Assembly (NCBI GenBank): GCA_002350705.1
Contig: DEFH01000054.1
Coordinates: 50,218-81,257 of the forward strand
Origin: Ruminococcaceae bacterium UBA2857
GTDB lineage: Bacteria; Bacillota; Clostridia; Oscillospirales; Acutalibacteraceae
Direction: 5' to 3'
DNA: 31,040 bases
In this document: positions 1-6,597 of the stretch, piece after piece
How the letters are laid out: each line of letters starts with the position of its first letter
How positions within the stretch are numbered: the stretch's first letter is position 1
Translations under genes and position numbers: made by a program
The notes under the pieces: generated by a model
Seen by the model: the letters and a program-made list of their open reading frames with translations, nothing else
What the model was told of the DNA's origin: nothing
The model's database searches: none

Positions 1-843
1 AATGATTATGCCGCTCAGAAATATGCCGCTATTCTGGCTATCTCTCTCGGCAGTATCAAACAGTACTATGACGAAAAATACGACAGGGGCAACTTTATTA
101 AAAATGTCATTCTTGACAACATCCTTCCGGGTGACATTTATCTCAAATCAAGAGAGCTTCGCTTCAACTCTGATGTGACCAGAGTTTGTATGCTCATCAA
201 AATCTCTTCCAAAACGGATATTTCCGCTTATGATGTCATTCAGAACCTCTTCCCCGACAAGTCAAAGGATTTCGTTATCAATATTAACGAAACCGATATT
301 GCTCTTGTCAAGGAAATCAAAAATGATATTGATTCCAAAGACCTCGAAAAACTCGCAAGTTCCATTGTTGATACTCTTTCAGGTGAATTCTATACGCACT
401 GTGTTATCGGTATCGGTACACCTGTTGTCGGCATTAAAGACCTTGCCCGTTCCTTCAAAGAGGCTCAGGTCGCTCTGGAAGTCGGCAAAGTATTTGACAC
501 CGAACGCACCATCGTCAGCTATGATAATCTCGGCATTGCACGACTTGTCTATCAGCTGCCTACCACTCTCTGCGATATGTTCCTCAAGGAAGTATTCAAG
601 AGAGGCTCGATTGAGTCACTCGACCAGGAAACACTCTTTACGATTCAGCGTTTCTTTGAGAACAACCTGAATGTCTCCGAAACCTCCAGAAAACTCTTTG
701 TTCACCGCAACACCCTTGTTTACCGTCTCGAAAAAATCAAAAAGCTCACAGGCCTTGACCTGCGTGAATTTGAGGATGCTATTGTGTTCAAAGTAGCTCT
801 CATGGTAAAGAAGTATCTTTCTTCCAATCCCATCAAATACTAA
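1..843 (+). CDS. PucR/CdaR-type transcriptional regulator, C-terminal part (5' truncated)
   Basis: The reading frame is open from base 1, so the N-terminus lies outside the window and 280 codons are visible. The middle resembles the GGDEF-like domain of PucR/CdaR regulators, around the GIGTPVVGIKDLARSFKEAQ stretch. The C-terminus is a clear PucR-type helix-turn-helix: FFENNLNVSETSRKLFVHRN followed by TLVYRLEKI. Family members sense small metabolites, for example purine-pathway or sugar-acid compounds, and act as transcriptional activators. The ligand here cannot be told because the sensory N-terminus is missing. A GTG at 175 is only an internal codon, since the frame continues upstream of it. 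The gene ends just before a hairpin terminator at 851-888 and converges on the SLOG gene. Confidence 0.85.
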   Translation, partial: NDYAAQKYAAILAISLGSIKQYYDEKYDRGNFIKNVILDNILPGDIYLKSRELRFNSDVTRVCMLIKISSKTDISAYDVIQNLFPDKSKDFVININETDIALVKEIKNDIDSKDLEKLASSIVDTLSGEFYTHCVIGIGTPVVGIKDLARSFKEAQVALEVGKVFDTERTIVSYDNLGIARLVYQLPTTLCDMFLKEVFKRGSIESLDQETLFTIQRFFENNLNVSETSRKLFVHRNTLVYRLEKIKKLTGLDLREFEDAIVFKVALMVKKYLSSNPIKY

Positions 844-850
844 ACAATCC

Positions 851-888
851 AAGCCGGTATGATTCATGTCATATCGGCTTATTTTTTA
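851..888 (+). terminator. Rho-independent terminator of the PucR-type gene
   Basis: A 12-bp stem (AAGCCGGTATGA / TCATATCGGCTT, one G-T pair) closes a 6-nt loop and is followed by six T. The T-run overlaps the stop codon of the converging SLOG gene at 886-888. Confidence 0.85.
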
Positions 889-1218
889 GTCCTGTATATA
901 AATTGTGTGTTCTACTCCCATTTCTTTGCATTTTTGAATGACGTATTTTGTTCCTCTTGATTGACCATCCCAAAAAATCAATACCATATCCGAATAACTA
1001 ATAATTTGCAAATTTCTCTTCAACGGAGCCGACCTGCCATATTTTTCATATTCGGGCAAAAATTCCGTCATTTTGATATGATGCTGCAAAGCATATTCTT
1101 TTGCATTGGTATCCACTCTCCTTGCACCGCCTGATACAATTTCTGTTACATTGTCAGGAAGATAGTCTTTCAGATTATCAACTGTCACGTTTCTTGAACC
1201 TACTACTGCTATTTTCAT
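886..1218 (-). CDS. SLOG-domain (DUF2493-like) predicted nucleotide-binding protein
   Basis: This 110-aa protein matches the small SLOG/DUF2493 pattern. It has an N-terminal beta strand and glycine loop (MKIAVVGSRNV), the IVSGGARRVDTNAKEYA motif at about 27-43, and DMVLIFWDGQSRGTKYVI at about 77-94. SLOG proteins have a Rossmann-like fold and are predicted to bind nucleotides or nucleotide-derived signals; the function of this single-domain type is not established. The start is supported by GAGGTGATG just upstream. It is divergent from a ribbon-helix-helix gene, and a 19-bp palindrome overlaps its likely -10 region. Regulation by the neighbouring RHH protein is therefore an inference. Confidence 0.8.
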   Translation of the reverse strand: MKIAVVGSRNVTVDNLKDYLPDNVTEIVSGGARRVDTNAKEYALQHHIKMTEFLPEYEKYGRSAPLKRNLQIISYSDMVLIFWDGQSRGTKYVIQKCKEMGVEHTIYIQD

Positions 1219-1238
1219 ATCATCACCTCAAAATTCTT

Positions 1239-1257
1239 TAGATATATTATATATCTA
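1239..1257. promoter_or_regulatory. 19-bp perfect palindrome, candidate operator (SLOG side)
   Basis: TAGATATATTATATATCTA is perfectly symmetric about base 1248. On the minus strand it contains TATAAT (1246-1251), well placed as the -10 of the SLOG gene. It matches the palindrome at 1291-1309 in 17 of 19 positions, and the two differences keep the symmetry. Confidence 0.65.
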
Positions 1258-1290
1258 TTTATAACATTATATCATAATATTTTTATAAAA

Positions 1291-1309
1291 TAAATATATT
1301 ATATATTTA
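1291..1309. promoter_or_regulatory. 19-bp perfect palindrome, candidate operator (RHH side)
   Basis: TAAATATATTATATATTTA is symmetric about base 1300, exactly 52 bp (about five helical turns) from the centre of the other palindrome. It abuts the Shine-Dalgarno of the RHH gene. The pattern fits two RHH dimer sites on the same DNA face; binding itself is inferred. Confidence 0.65.
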
Positions 1310-1322
1310 AAAAGGTGATATT

Positions 1323-1523
1323 ATGGCAACAAAAAGCGTTTCTATACGCATTGAACAGGAAATGCTGGATAAAATTGGTTATATTGCCGACTATGAAGGA
1401 CGTTCCGTGAACAGTCATGTCCTTGTTCTCATTCGTGAAAATATCAAAGCCTTTGAACTTCAAAACGGTACCATTACCGGCAAAATTCCTCCTGACGTGA
1501 ATGTAAAGCCCTCCAAAAAGTAA
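1323..1523 (+). CDS. Small ribbon-helix-helix (Arc/CopG-like) DNA-binding protein
   Basis: The protein is 66 aa. Its N-terminal strand, KSVSIRIEQEMLDKI, alternates in the way expected of the beta-ribbon that enters the DNA major groove. Two helices follow (about 9-20 and 27-43), with GRSVNSHVLVLIRENI giving the conserved turn and second helix. The tail from about 45 is polar and Lys/Pro-rich. RHH proteins are dimeric repressors, often autoregulating and often paired with a partner gene. The start is set by AAAAAGGTGAT, which ends 3 nt before the ATG. It lies opposite the SLOG gene across about 100 bp of very AT-rich DNA holding two palindromes, so it is the natural candidate to bind them. I do not assign it as an antitoxin, because no toxin family is recognisable next to it. 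Confidence 0.8.
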   Translation: MATKSVSIRIEQEMLDKIGYIADYEGRSVNSHVLVLIRENIKAFELQNGTITGKIPPDVNVKPSKK

Positions 1524-1532
1524 ATTCCAATA

Positions 1533-1565
1533 CAAAAAAGCGGTATACCGGACGGTATACCGCTT
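1533..1565 (-). terminator. Terminator of the 49-aa membrane protein gene (possibly shared)
   Basis: An 11-bp perfect stem (AGCGGTATACC / GGTATACCGCT) has a GGAC loop, with one more A-T pair at its base. The A-run at 1533-1539 reads as a T-run on the minus strand. On the plus strand the T-tract is poor, so it mainly serves the minus-strand gene. Confidence 0.8.
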
Positions 1566-1578
1566 GATTCATTATGAT

Positions 1579-1728
1579 TTACTGGATAGAGCCATCCAAA
1601 TAATGCTCCAGTTCTTCATCGTCTCTTTTTTGCTTCTCTTTGAAAATCAAAAATGCCGTTACGGCTGCCGTCACTGCTGCAACACCGCCTATTACCGAAA
1701 TCAGTATAATCCATAATTTTTTGCTCAT
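1579..1728 (-). CDS. 49-aa single-pass membrane protein, unrecognised
   Basis: This short gene is well supported by its signals: AGGAGGT 8-9 nt before the ATG, a near-consensus promoter at 1768-1796 and a strong terminator at 1533-1565. The product starts with MSKKLWIILISVIGGV. Hydrophobic residues run from about 5 to 29, then comes a basic stretch, KEKQKRDD, and an acidic tail ending in YLDGSIQ. The topology predicted from positive charges puts the C-terminus in the cytoplasm, although Lys residues also flank the N-terminus. I do not recognise a family. It is transcribed alone, between the RHH gene and rpsT. Confidence 0.7.
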   Translation of the reverse strand: MSKKLWIILISVIGGVAAVTAAVTAFLIFKEKQKRDDEELEHYLDGSIQ

Positions 1729-1767
1729 GTGTCCGTACCTCCTGCCTTGATTTTATCACTTGCACTC

Positions 1768-1796
1768 ATTATATACTTTTTTTTGAAAAAAGTCAA
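1768..1796 (-). promoter_or_regulatory. Sigma-A-like promoter for the 49-aa membrane protein
   Basis: Reading the minus strand: TTGACT (1791-1796), a 17-bp A/T-rich spacer, then TATAAT (1768-1773). This is one of the closest matches to consensus in the window. Confidence 0.8.
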
Positions 1797-1840
1797 TATC
1801 GTACCGTGAAATTTTGTTGAAAATACAAAAACGTCAAATA

Positions 1841-1870
1841 AAAAAAGCAGAACGAATTGTTCTGCTTTTA
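1841..1870 (-). terminator. Terminator of rpsT
   Basis: An 11-bp stem (AAAAGCAGAAC / GTTCTGCTTTT) closes a 5-nt loop, with the A-run at 1841-1846 becoming a T-run on the minus strand. It lies about 125 bp past the rpsT stop. Between the two is a weaker hairpin (1963-1980) without a T-tract and no convincing gene. Confidence 0.75.
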
Positions 1871-1993
1871 TGTATGCTATCAGAAATTTTTCTGTGTCTG
1901 CGGCAAAGAGTACGGAATTGCCGCCTTGCGACGGCAAAACAGCCTTTTTTCATGCCGTTCCCGAATGAATTTCTTCATTCACTCTTTGAGCAA

Positions 1994-2254
1994 TTATGCG
2001 GAAGCATTCAGCTTGCGAGCCAGAGAGGACTTCTTTCTGGAAGCAGTATTCTTCTTGAGGATACCCTTTGCAGCAGCCTGGTCAATCTTCTTGATGGCTA
2101 CACGAACAGCCTGATCTTTATCAGCTGCATTTGTTTCAACAGCAGCCTCTGCCTTTTTCAAGCTTGTTTTGAGAGCACTCTTAACGATCTTGTTGGCAGC
2201 AGTCTTGGCAGCAGCAACCTTTACACGCTTTTTTGCTGACTTAATGTTTGGCAT
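1994..2254 (-). CDS. rpsT: 30S ribosomal protein bS20
   Basis: The 86-aa product begins MPNIKSAKKRVKVAAAKTAA and is rich in Ala and Lys throughout, as in bS20, which binds 16S rRNA in the small subunit. The true start is the ATG at 2254. GGAGGT at 2263-2268 is spaced correctly for it, whereas an upstream GTG would overlap the Shine-Dalgarno. The length fits the family (about 85-90 aa). It is transcribed as a single gene from the promoter at 2293-2321. Confidence 0.97.
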   Translation of the reverse strand: MPNIKSAKKRVKVAAAKTAANKIVKSALKTSLKKAEAAVETNAADKDQAVRVAIKKIDQAAAKGILKKNTASRKKSSLARKLNASA

Positions 2255-2292
2255 AATAGACACCTCCTCACGCTTACACTTGCGTACAGCTA

Positions 2293-2321
2293 ATTATATC
2301 AGCTATTTGTCAAAATTGCAA
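2293..2321 (-). promoter_or_regulatory. Promoter of rpsT
   Basis: On the minus strand TTGCAA (2316-2321), a 17-bp spacer and TATAAT (2293-2298) lie about 40 bp upstream of the start codon. Confidence 0.75.
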
Positions 2322-2358
2322 GTCTTTTTTTAAAAATTCTTTCCCAATGATTTTCTTA

Positions 2359-2387
2359 TTGAAAAATTTGCATTTATATGTTACTAT
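2359..2387 (+). promoter_or_regulatory. Promoter of the DUF6472-popT unit
   Basis: TTGAAA (2359-2364), a 17-bp spacer and TACTAT (2382-2387) lie 30 bp upstream of the start codon at 2417. It is divergent from the rpsT promoter. Confidence 0.6.
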
Positions 2388-2416
2388 CTTCTTTGGAAGA
2401 AAGGGGGATTTTGTCA

Positions 2417-2599
2417 ATGGCGGATTTTTCAGGCTGTGAAAGCTGCTCCAATTATGTGTACAACGAGGATTTTGAATGTTATGAATGTCTCGTCTGTCTT
2501 GACGAGGACGAGTATGCCAAATTCATCTGCGGCACCATGACTTCCTGCTCTTATTACAGCCCGGATGACGAATACAAAATTGTCAGAAAACAAATGTAA
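2417..2599 (+). CDS. Cys-rich DUF6472-like small protein
   Basis: The start is the ATG at 2417, behind AAGGGGG at 2401-2407; the longer in-frame reading has no ribosome site and would begin inside the promoter. The 60-aa product has seven cysteines arranged as C7xxC10, C21xxC24xxC27, C38 and C44, suggesting a metal-binding (probably zinc) fold. It is acidic in the middle (CLDEDEY) and ends in DDEYKIVRKQM. The pattern matches my memory of DUF6472, a family of unknown function in Oscillospiraceae-type bacteria. It lies 13 bp upstream of the DUF368 transporter gene and is probably cotranscribed with it. Confidence 0.75.
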   Translation: MADFSGCESCSNYVYNEDFECYECLVCLDEDEYAKFICGTMTSCSYYSPDDEYKIVRKQM

Positions 2600-2612
2600 A
2601 GGAGTTTTTTTC

Positions 2613-3494
2613 ATGCAATTCATTCTTTATGCAGTCTACGGCTGCATTATCGGTATTGCCAACATCATTCCCGGTGTCAGCGGCGGTACAATGGCTGTTA
2701 TCTTAAATGTCTATGACAAGCTCATTGATGCTGTTACCGGTCTGAGAAAGCACTTTAAGAAAAGTATACTGTTTTTGATTCCCGTTGCGGTAGGCGGCGG
2801 CTTGGGCATTTTCGGTTTTTCAAAGCTGCTCAAATATCTGCTCGCCAATTTTCCCATGCCGACTTTCTTTTTCTTCATCGGACTGATTCTCGGCACCGTT
2901 CCCATGATTTTCCAAAAAGTCATGACGGCAAAGGACGGTCAGAAAAAATTCCATCCTGTTTCCGTGATTCCGTTTTTCATTTTCTTCGGCATTATGATTG
3001 TACTGTCGTTTTTCAACGAAAACAATGCGGCTGATACGCAAATTCAGCTTACCTTTTTCAACTGGATTTATCTTTTCTTTGGTTCGGCACTGGCGGCTAT
3101 GTGCATGATTATTCCCGGCGTCAGCGGTTCCATGATTCTCATGATTCTTGGACTTTACGGAACCGTTCTCGGTGCGGTTGCCGACATTCTCAAAAACTTT
3201 TCCGCAAGTGCCATGGTTTTACTGCCTGCCGGACTGGGCATTATTATAGGAATTCTGGGCGGTGCCAAACTCATTGACATCTGTCTCAAAAAATTTCCTC
3301 AAATGACGTTTGCCGCCATTCTCGGATTGATGCTCGGTTCTCTGCTGTCCATTTACAACAACTCCGGCTTTGCCTTCAATGTACAGGGCATTTGTGCGAT
3401 TGCGGCTCTTTTGGCAGGCTTTGCTGTTGCCTTTATCTTCGGAAACGAAAAACTCAAAGAAAAGTTTTCAAAATCCAAAGAAGCCAAATCATAA
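2613..3494 (+). CDS. DUF368 (PopT-type) undecaprenyl-phosphate transporter
   Basis: The 293-aa polytopic membrane protein starts at ATG 2613 behind AAAGGAG. DUF368 is recognised by its internally repeated signature: IIPGVSGGTMAVIL near the N-terminus and IIPGVSGSMILMILG near the middle, each at the start of a transmembrane half. It has roughly eight or nine hydrophobic segments and a Lys-rich C-terminal tail. DUF368 proteins (PopT) have been reported to return undecaprenyl phosphate across the membrane for reuse in peptidoglycan and other polymer synthesis. Substrate and direction here rest on the family. It follows the Cys-rich protein and ends at a terminator shared with the converging M23 hydrolase gene. 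Confidence 0.88.
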   Translation: MQFILYAVYGCIIGIANIIPGVSGGTMAVILNVYDKLIDAVTGLRKHFKKSILFLIPVAVGGGLGIFGFSKLLKYLLANFPMPTFFFFIGLILGTVPMIFQKVMTAKDGQKKFHPVSVIPFFIFFGIMIVLSFFNENNAADTQIQLTFFNWIYLFFGSALAAMCMIIPGVSGSMILMILGLYGTVLGAVADILKNFSASAMVLLPAGLGIIIGILGGAKLIDICLKKFPQMTFAAILGLMLGSLLSIYNNSGFAFNVQGICAIAALLAGFAVAFIFGNEKLKEKFSKSKEAKS

Positions 3495-3498
3495 AACG

Positions 3499-3538
3499 AT
3501 ACCGTCACTCACCTCAGCGAGTGACGGTATTTCTTTTT
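3499..3538 (+). terminator. Terminator between converging popT-like and M23 genes
   Basis: A 12-bp perfect stem (ATACCGTCACTC / GAGTGACGGTAT) has an 8-nt loop and is followed by TTCTTTTT. The T-tract overlaps the stop codon of the converging gene. It is strong on the plus strand and weaker on the minus. Confidence 0.85.
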
Positions 3539-4805
3539 ACTCAAATTCCAGCAGCGGATCGTAGCGAATCCCATCATAGCGGGTTTCAAAATGCAGATGC
3601 GGTCCTGTGGAATAGCCTGTCGTGCCGACAAAGCCGATAATCTGGCCTGCCTGCACCTGCTGGCCTTCCTCTACAATCAAGCCTGACAAGTGAGCATAAA
3701 TGGATATTTTGCCGTTGCCGTGGTCTATCATGATATAATTGCCGTAGCCGTTGCCGCAGCCGCAGCTTACTTCCTTGCCGTAGTCATGCGGACAAGTGGT
3801 ATTCGTGGCAAATACTGTTCCGGGAGCACACGCTATGACATTGGCTCCATAGATACCCGGTCCGGAAATGTCAATCGCTCCGTGACTGCCGTAATATCTC
3901 TCTTCCGCAAACAGGGCTGTCAGATAGGTATATCCCGGACACGGCCACACATATTCATCTCCCTGCGGCTGTACCAGTATTTCGGGATCCAGGTCTGCAT
4001 CAGCAATTCTGGCTTGCTTTTGCTGTTCTATCAAACGGGCAATGCGTTCCTGCCTTGCTTTTTCTGCCATTTCCTTATTATACTGGTCAAGAGCATCTTC
4101 CAGTTCTTTTTGTCTTGCCTCGTTTTCGTTCATAGTGTCACGAAGTTCGTGTGTCTCTTCAATGAGTTCTTTCATCAGAGCTTCATTTTCTTCGGACAAA
4201 TCATTGATTTGCTTTTTATTTTCTTCCAGACGATTCCGCTCGGTTTCAACTTTTTCTTTATCCTCCCGAAGCTGTTTCTGCTCGGCACTGATGACATCCA
4301 TTTTCTTTTGAAGCGAATTGATCAGATTGGAATCGTAATCCGACATACTTTTCATCATTTCCGCTTTATCAATGAAATCCGAAAAGTTCTTGGCTCCCAG
4401 AATGATTTCCAGTGAAGACGTGTCTCCTGCCATATAAACGGAACGCAGTCTTGTTCTCAAAAGCTCCAGTCTGTCGGCAATTTCCTCCAGCTTTTCATCA
4501 ATCTGACGCTGTTTTTCCTTAATGTCGGAATTTAGGGTTTTAATTGTGGCATTACTGATTTTGATTTGCCTGCTCAGCTCCTGAATCTGTTCCTGAAGCT
4601 GCTTGGCATATTCTCTTTTTTCTTTCAGTGTTCTTTGATTTTCCACGATTTCCTGACGGATTTCAGATGTTTCATTGGCAAGCTGTTCTCTTTCACGGGA
4701 ATTTTCCTCCACGTCAAAGGCAAAGGTTCTCTGAACGTTTCCTGCCGCAAAAGCAACTGCCAATGCCGCTGCCAGTGCCGTTATTTTTGAAAATTTACCA
4801 GCCAA
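3537..4805 (-). CDS. Coiled-coil M23 peptidoglycan hydrolase (EnvC/CwlO/PcsB-like), FtsEX partner
   Basis: The 422-aa product has an N-terminal signal peptide (hydrophobic core at about 8-21, likely cleaved near AFA-FD), a long coiled coil at about 32-260, and a C-terminal LytM/M23 domain at about 285-420. Zinc-site residues are intact: H308 and D312 (HGAID) and H405 in HLHF, with H403 and H372 as the other expected active-site histidines. An unusual Cys-bearing insert (C338, C348, C350) sits inside the M23 core. It directly follows ftsE-ftsX. In other bacteria FtsEX transmits ATP hydrolysis to such a coiled-coil hydrolase or activator at the septum or side wall, and this is the probable role here. 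The start is TTG, behind GGAGGGAG, overlapping the ftsX end by 11 bp. No downstream Met could retain the signal peptide. Confidence 0.9.
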   Translation of the reverse strand: MAGKFSKITALAAALAVAFAAGNVQRTFAFDVEENSREREQLANETSEIRQEIVENQRTLKEKREYAKQLQEQIQELSRQIKISNATIKTLNSDIKEKQRQIDEKLEEIADRLELLRTRLRSVYMAGDTSSLEIILGAKNFSDFIDKAEMMKSMSDYDSNLINSLQKKMDVISAEQKQLREDKEKVETERNRLEENKKQINDLSEENEALMKELIEETHELRDTMNENEARQKELEDALDQYNKEMAEKARQERIARLIEQQKQARIADADLDPEILVQPQGDEYVWPCPGYTYLTALFAEERYYGSHGAIDISGPGIYGANVIACAPGTVFATNTTCPHDYGKEVSCGCGNGYGNYIMIDHGNGKISIYAHLSGLIVEEGQQVQAGQIIGFVGTTGYSTGPHLHFETRYDGIRYDPLLEFE

Positions 4806-5700
4806 ATATCTCTCCTCCCTCTTTTTTGAGATAGCGTGTAATGGATATATAGCCGCCCAGCAGGCCTATCACCATACCTATCACAGACATAATGACGTAT
4901 GTCGGCAGCATGATTTCTCCTACTGTATAGGTAGCATCTCCGATAAAGCCTGTAATTTCTGTTGCTGCCGCATTCCGTATCGGCATATACACACTGCATA
5001 TCACCGTAGATGCCAGCAAGCCGGATGTCAGTCCTATCACCATAGCCTCTATGATAAAGGGCACCCGTATAAATGAATTCGTTGCTCCCACGGATTTCAT
5101 GATACTGATTTCATGCCGTCTGGTGTACATTGTCATTTTGATGGTGTTCGATATAATGAACAATGTTACGATTGCCAGTATCAGCACTACCCATGAGCCT
5201 ACTATTGTAACAAAATAATTCAGCTTTGTCAGCTTGCCCGCAATATCGCTTCTGTCACTCACAGAGCTGACACCTTTGATTTTGCTGATTTGTTCGACAG
5301 TCTGTTTATACTTGGAAAGGTCTTTCAAACGCACTTTATAGGCGTTTCCGAAAGGATTTCCATCTCCCTGCATACTCTCATAGATATTGCCCAGGACTTT
5401 TTCATACTGCTTGATTGCCTCGTCCTTGGAATAAAAACGGTATGTATCAATATTATTGACTCCGGACAGCTTGGAACCCAGTTTAATGGACTCCAAATCA
5501 CTCAATTCATAGTCAAGATACACGGTAATTTGATTATCATCGCCAATTTTGGACACCAGCAGCGAAACATTCACCGAAACCAGCGAAGCGGCTCCCGTGA
5601 TAATCAGGCATGACATCAACACGATCACGGATGCCAGTGACATCATACGGTTGGTCCATATATTCTTAAAGCCCTCTTTCAGCAAATACAAAAGTTTCAT
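4795..5700 (-). CDS. ftsX: Cell-division permease-like protein FtsX
   Basis: At 301 aa it has the standard FtsX layout: a cytoplasmic N-terminus starting MKLLYLLKEGFKNIWTNR, one transmembrane helix at about 20-45, an extracellular domain at about 50-160, then three more helices at about 165-188, 212-236 and 264-287. The cytoplasmic segment YTRRHEISIMKSVGATNSFI is the typical coupling region that contacts FtsE. It is not a transporter. With FtsE it passes ATP-driven conformational change to a peptidoglycan hydrolase outside, here probably the M23 protein encoded next. Its ATG overlaps the ftsE TGA by 4 bp, so the genes are translationally coupled. Confidence 0.96.
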   Translation of the reverse strand: MKLLYLLKEGFKNIWTNRMMSLASVIVLMSCLIITGAASLVSVNVSLLVSKIGDDNQITVYLDYELSDLESIKLGSKLSGVNNIDTYRFYSKDEAIKQYEKVLGNIYESMQGDGNPFGNAYKVRLKDLSKYKQTVEQISKIKGVSSVSDRSDIAGKLTKLNYFVTIVGSWVVLILAIVTLFIISNTIKMTMYTRRHEISIMKSVGATNSFIRVPFIIEAMVIGLTSGLLASTVICSVYMPIRNAAATEITGFIGDATYTVGEIMLPTYVIMSVIGMVIGLLGGYISITRYLKKEGGEIFGW

Positions 5701-6413
5701 GACGCATCCGCCTCCGCTTTCTTGATGGATTTTGTACGGTGCTTTGTCGGATAGTTTTCATCTTTTGTAATTTCACCGTCTGTTATGGTAATAATGCGGC
5801 CTCCGAATTCTTTCACCAGATCGTGTTCATGCGTTACCACAATCACCGTCGTACCGCTTTCATTGATTTCTGCCAGCAGCTTCATAATATCAAACGACAT
5901 GGCGGGATCGATATTGCCTGTCGGTTCGTCTGCGATAATCATCTCGGGTTTGTTGACAAGGGCTCTGGCAAGGCTGACTCTCTGCTGTTCACCGCCTGAA
6001 AGCTCATTTGGTCTGCGTTTTTCCTTGCCGCTGAGACCTACCAGTTTCAAAACCTCTTTCACACGCTTTTTGATCTGTCTTTCAGGCGTGCCGATGACTC
6101 TCATGGCAAATGCTACGTTGTCATACACGCTCATTTTTTCAATCAGGCGGAAATCCTGAAAGACAATTCCCATTTTTCTGCGAAGATACGGAATTTTTCT
6201 TCTTCTGATCTTCATCAGATCATAACCGCTCACTTTTATTTTTCCGAAACTTGCCTTTTCTTCACGAATCAGCAGCTTCAAAAATGTACTTTTTCCTGCA
6301 CCCGACGAGCCTACCACAAACACAAAATCGCCGTTTTCAATATCAAGGCTGATATTTTTCAACGCTTCCGTGCCGTTCGGGTACACCTTGGAAACATTTT
6401 CAAGATGTATCAT
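5697..6413 (-). CDS. ftsE: Cell-division ATP-binding protein FtsE
   Basis: This 238-aa ABC ATPase has all motifs: Walker A GSSGAGKST, Q-loop VFQDFRLI, signature LSGGEQQRVSLARA, Walker B MIIADEPTGN and the H-loop VVTHEHD. The expected start is MIHLENVSKVYPNGTEA at 6413, preceded by GGAAAGGAAAG. A longer reading beginning at 6476 is ruled out because that ATG forms part of the promoter -10 (TATAATG). The 5' leader contains a small hairpin at 6437-6458. FtsE and FtsX form the membrane complex that controls cell-wall hydrolases during division or elongation. Confidence 0.96.
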   Translation of the reverse strand: MIHLENVSKVYPNGTEALKNISLDIENGDFVFVVGSSGAGKSTFLKLLIREEKASFGKIKVSGYDLMKIRRRKIPYLRRKMGIVFQDFRLIEKMSVYDNVAFAMRVIGTPERQIKKRVKEVLKLVGLSGKEKRRPNELSGGEQQRVSLARALVNKPEMIIADEPTGNIDPAMSFDIMKLLAEINESGTTVIVVTHEHDLVKEFGGRIITITDGEITKDENYPTKHRTKSIKKAEADAS

Positions 6414-6474
6414 AGTTTCTTTTCTTTCCTTTCCCGGACACAGCTTTACAGCCGTGTCGTTTTTTACATATTTC

Positions 6475-6503
6475 ATTATATCTTATATTCCCCTATCCGT
6501 CAA
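6475..6503 (-). promoter_or_regulatory. Promoter of ftsE-ftsX-M23 operon
   Basis: On the minus strand TTGACG (6498-6503), a 17-bp spacer and TATAAT (6475-6480) make a near-consensus promoter about 62 bp upstream of the ftsE start at 6413. Confidence 0.8.
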
Positions 6504-6556
6504 ATGCAATTATTCACAGAAAATTCTGCTTTTCCCGACATTATTTTGATAGGCAC

Positions 6557-6594
6557 AAAATATCCGCCTTTCCTGATGGAACGACGGATATTTT
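6557..6594 (-). terminator. Terminator of the HD-GYP gene
   Basis: A 10-bp outer stem (AAAATATCCG / CGGATATTTT) continues inward through a TTCC/GGAA helix. It begins four bases past the stop codon of the HD-GYP gene. Confidence 0.75.
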
Positions 6595-6597
6595 TCT

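Noticed and set aside
886..1523. SLOG plus RHH pair as a toxin-antitoxin system.
   Set aside because: The genes are divergent, whereas classic toxin-antitoxin genes share one operon, and the SLOG protein has no toxin signature. Left as a regulated pair only.
1870..1980. A 32-codon frame (starting MKKFIRERHEKRLFC) downstream of rpsT on the minus strand.
   Set aside because: There is only a weak GAGTGA before the ATG, and the start coincides with a small hairpin. Support is too thin to call a gene.
6414..6476. Extended N-terminus of FtsE (starting MKYVKNDT).
   Set aside because: The ATG is part of TATAATG, the -10 of the promoter, so it cannot be in the mRNA. FtsE homologues start at MIHLENV.
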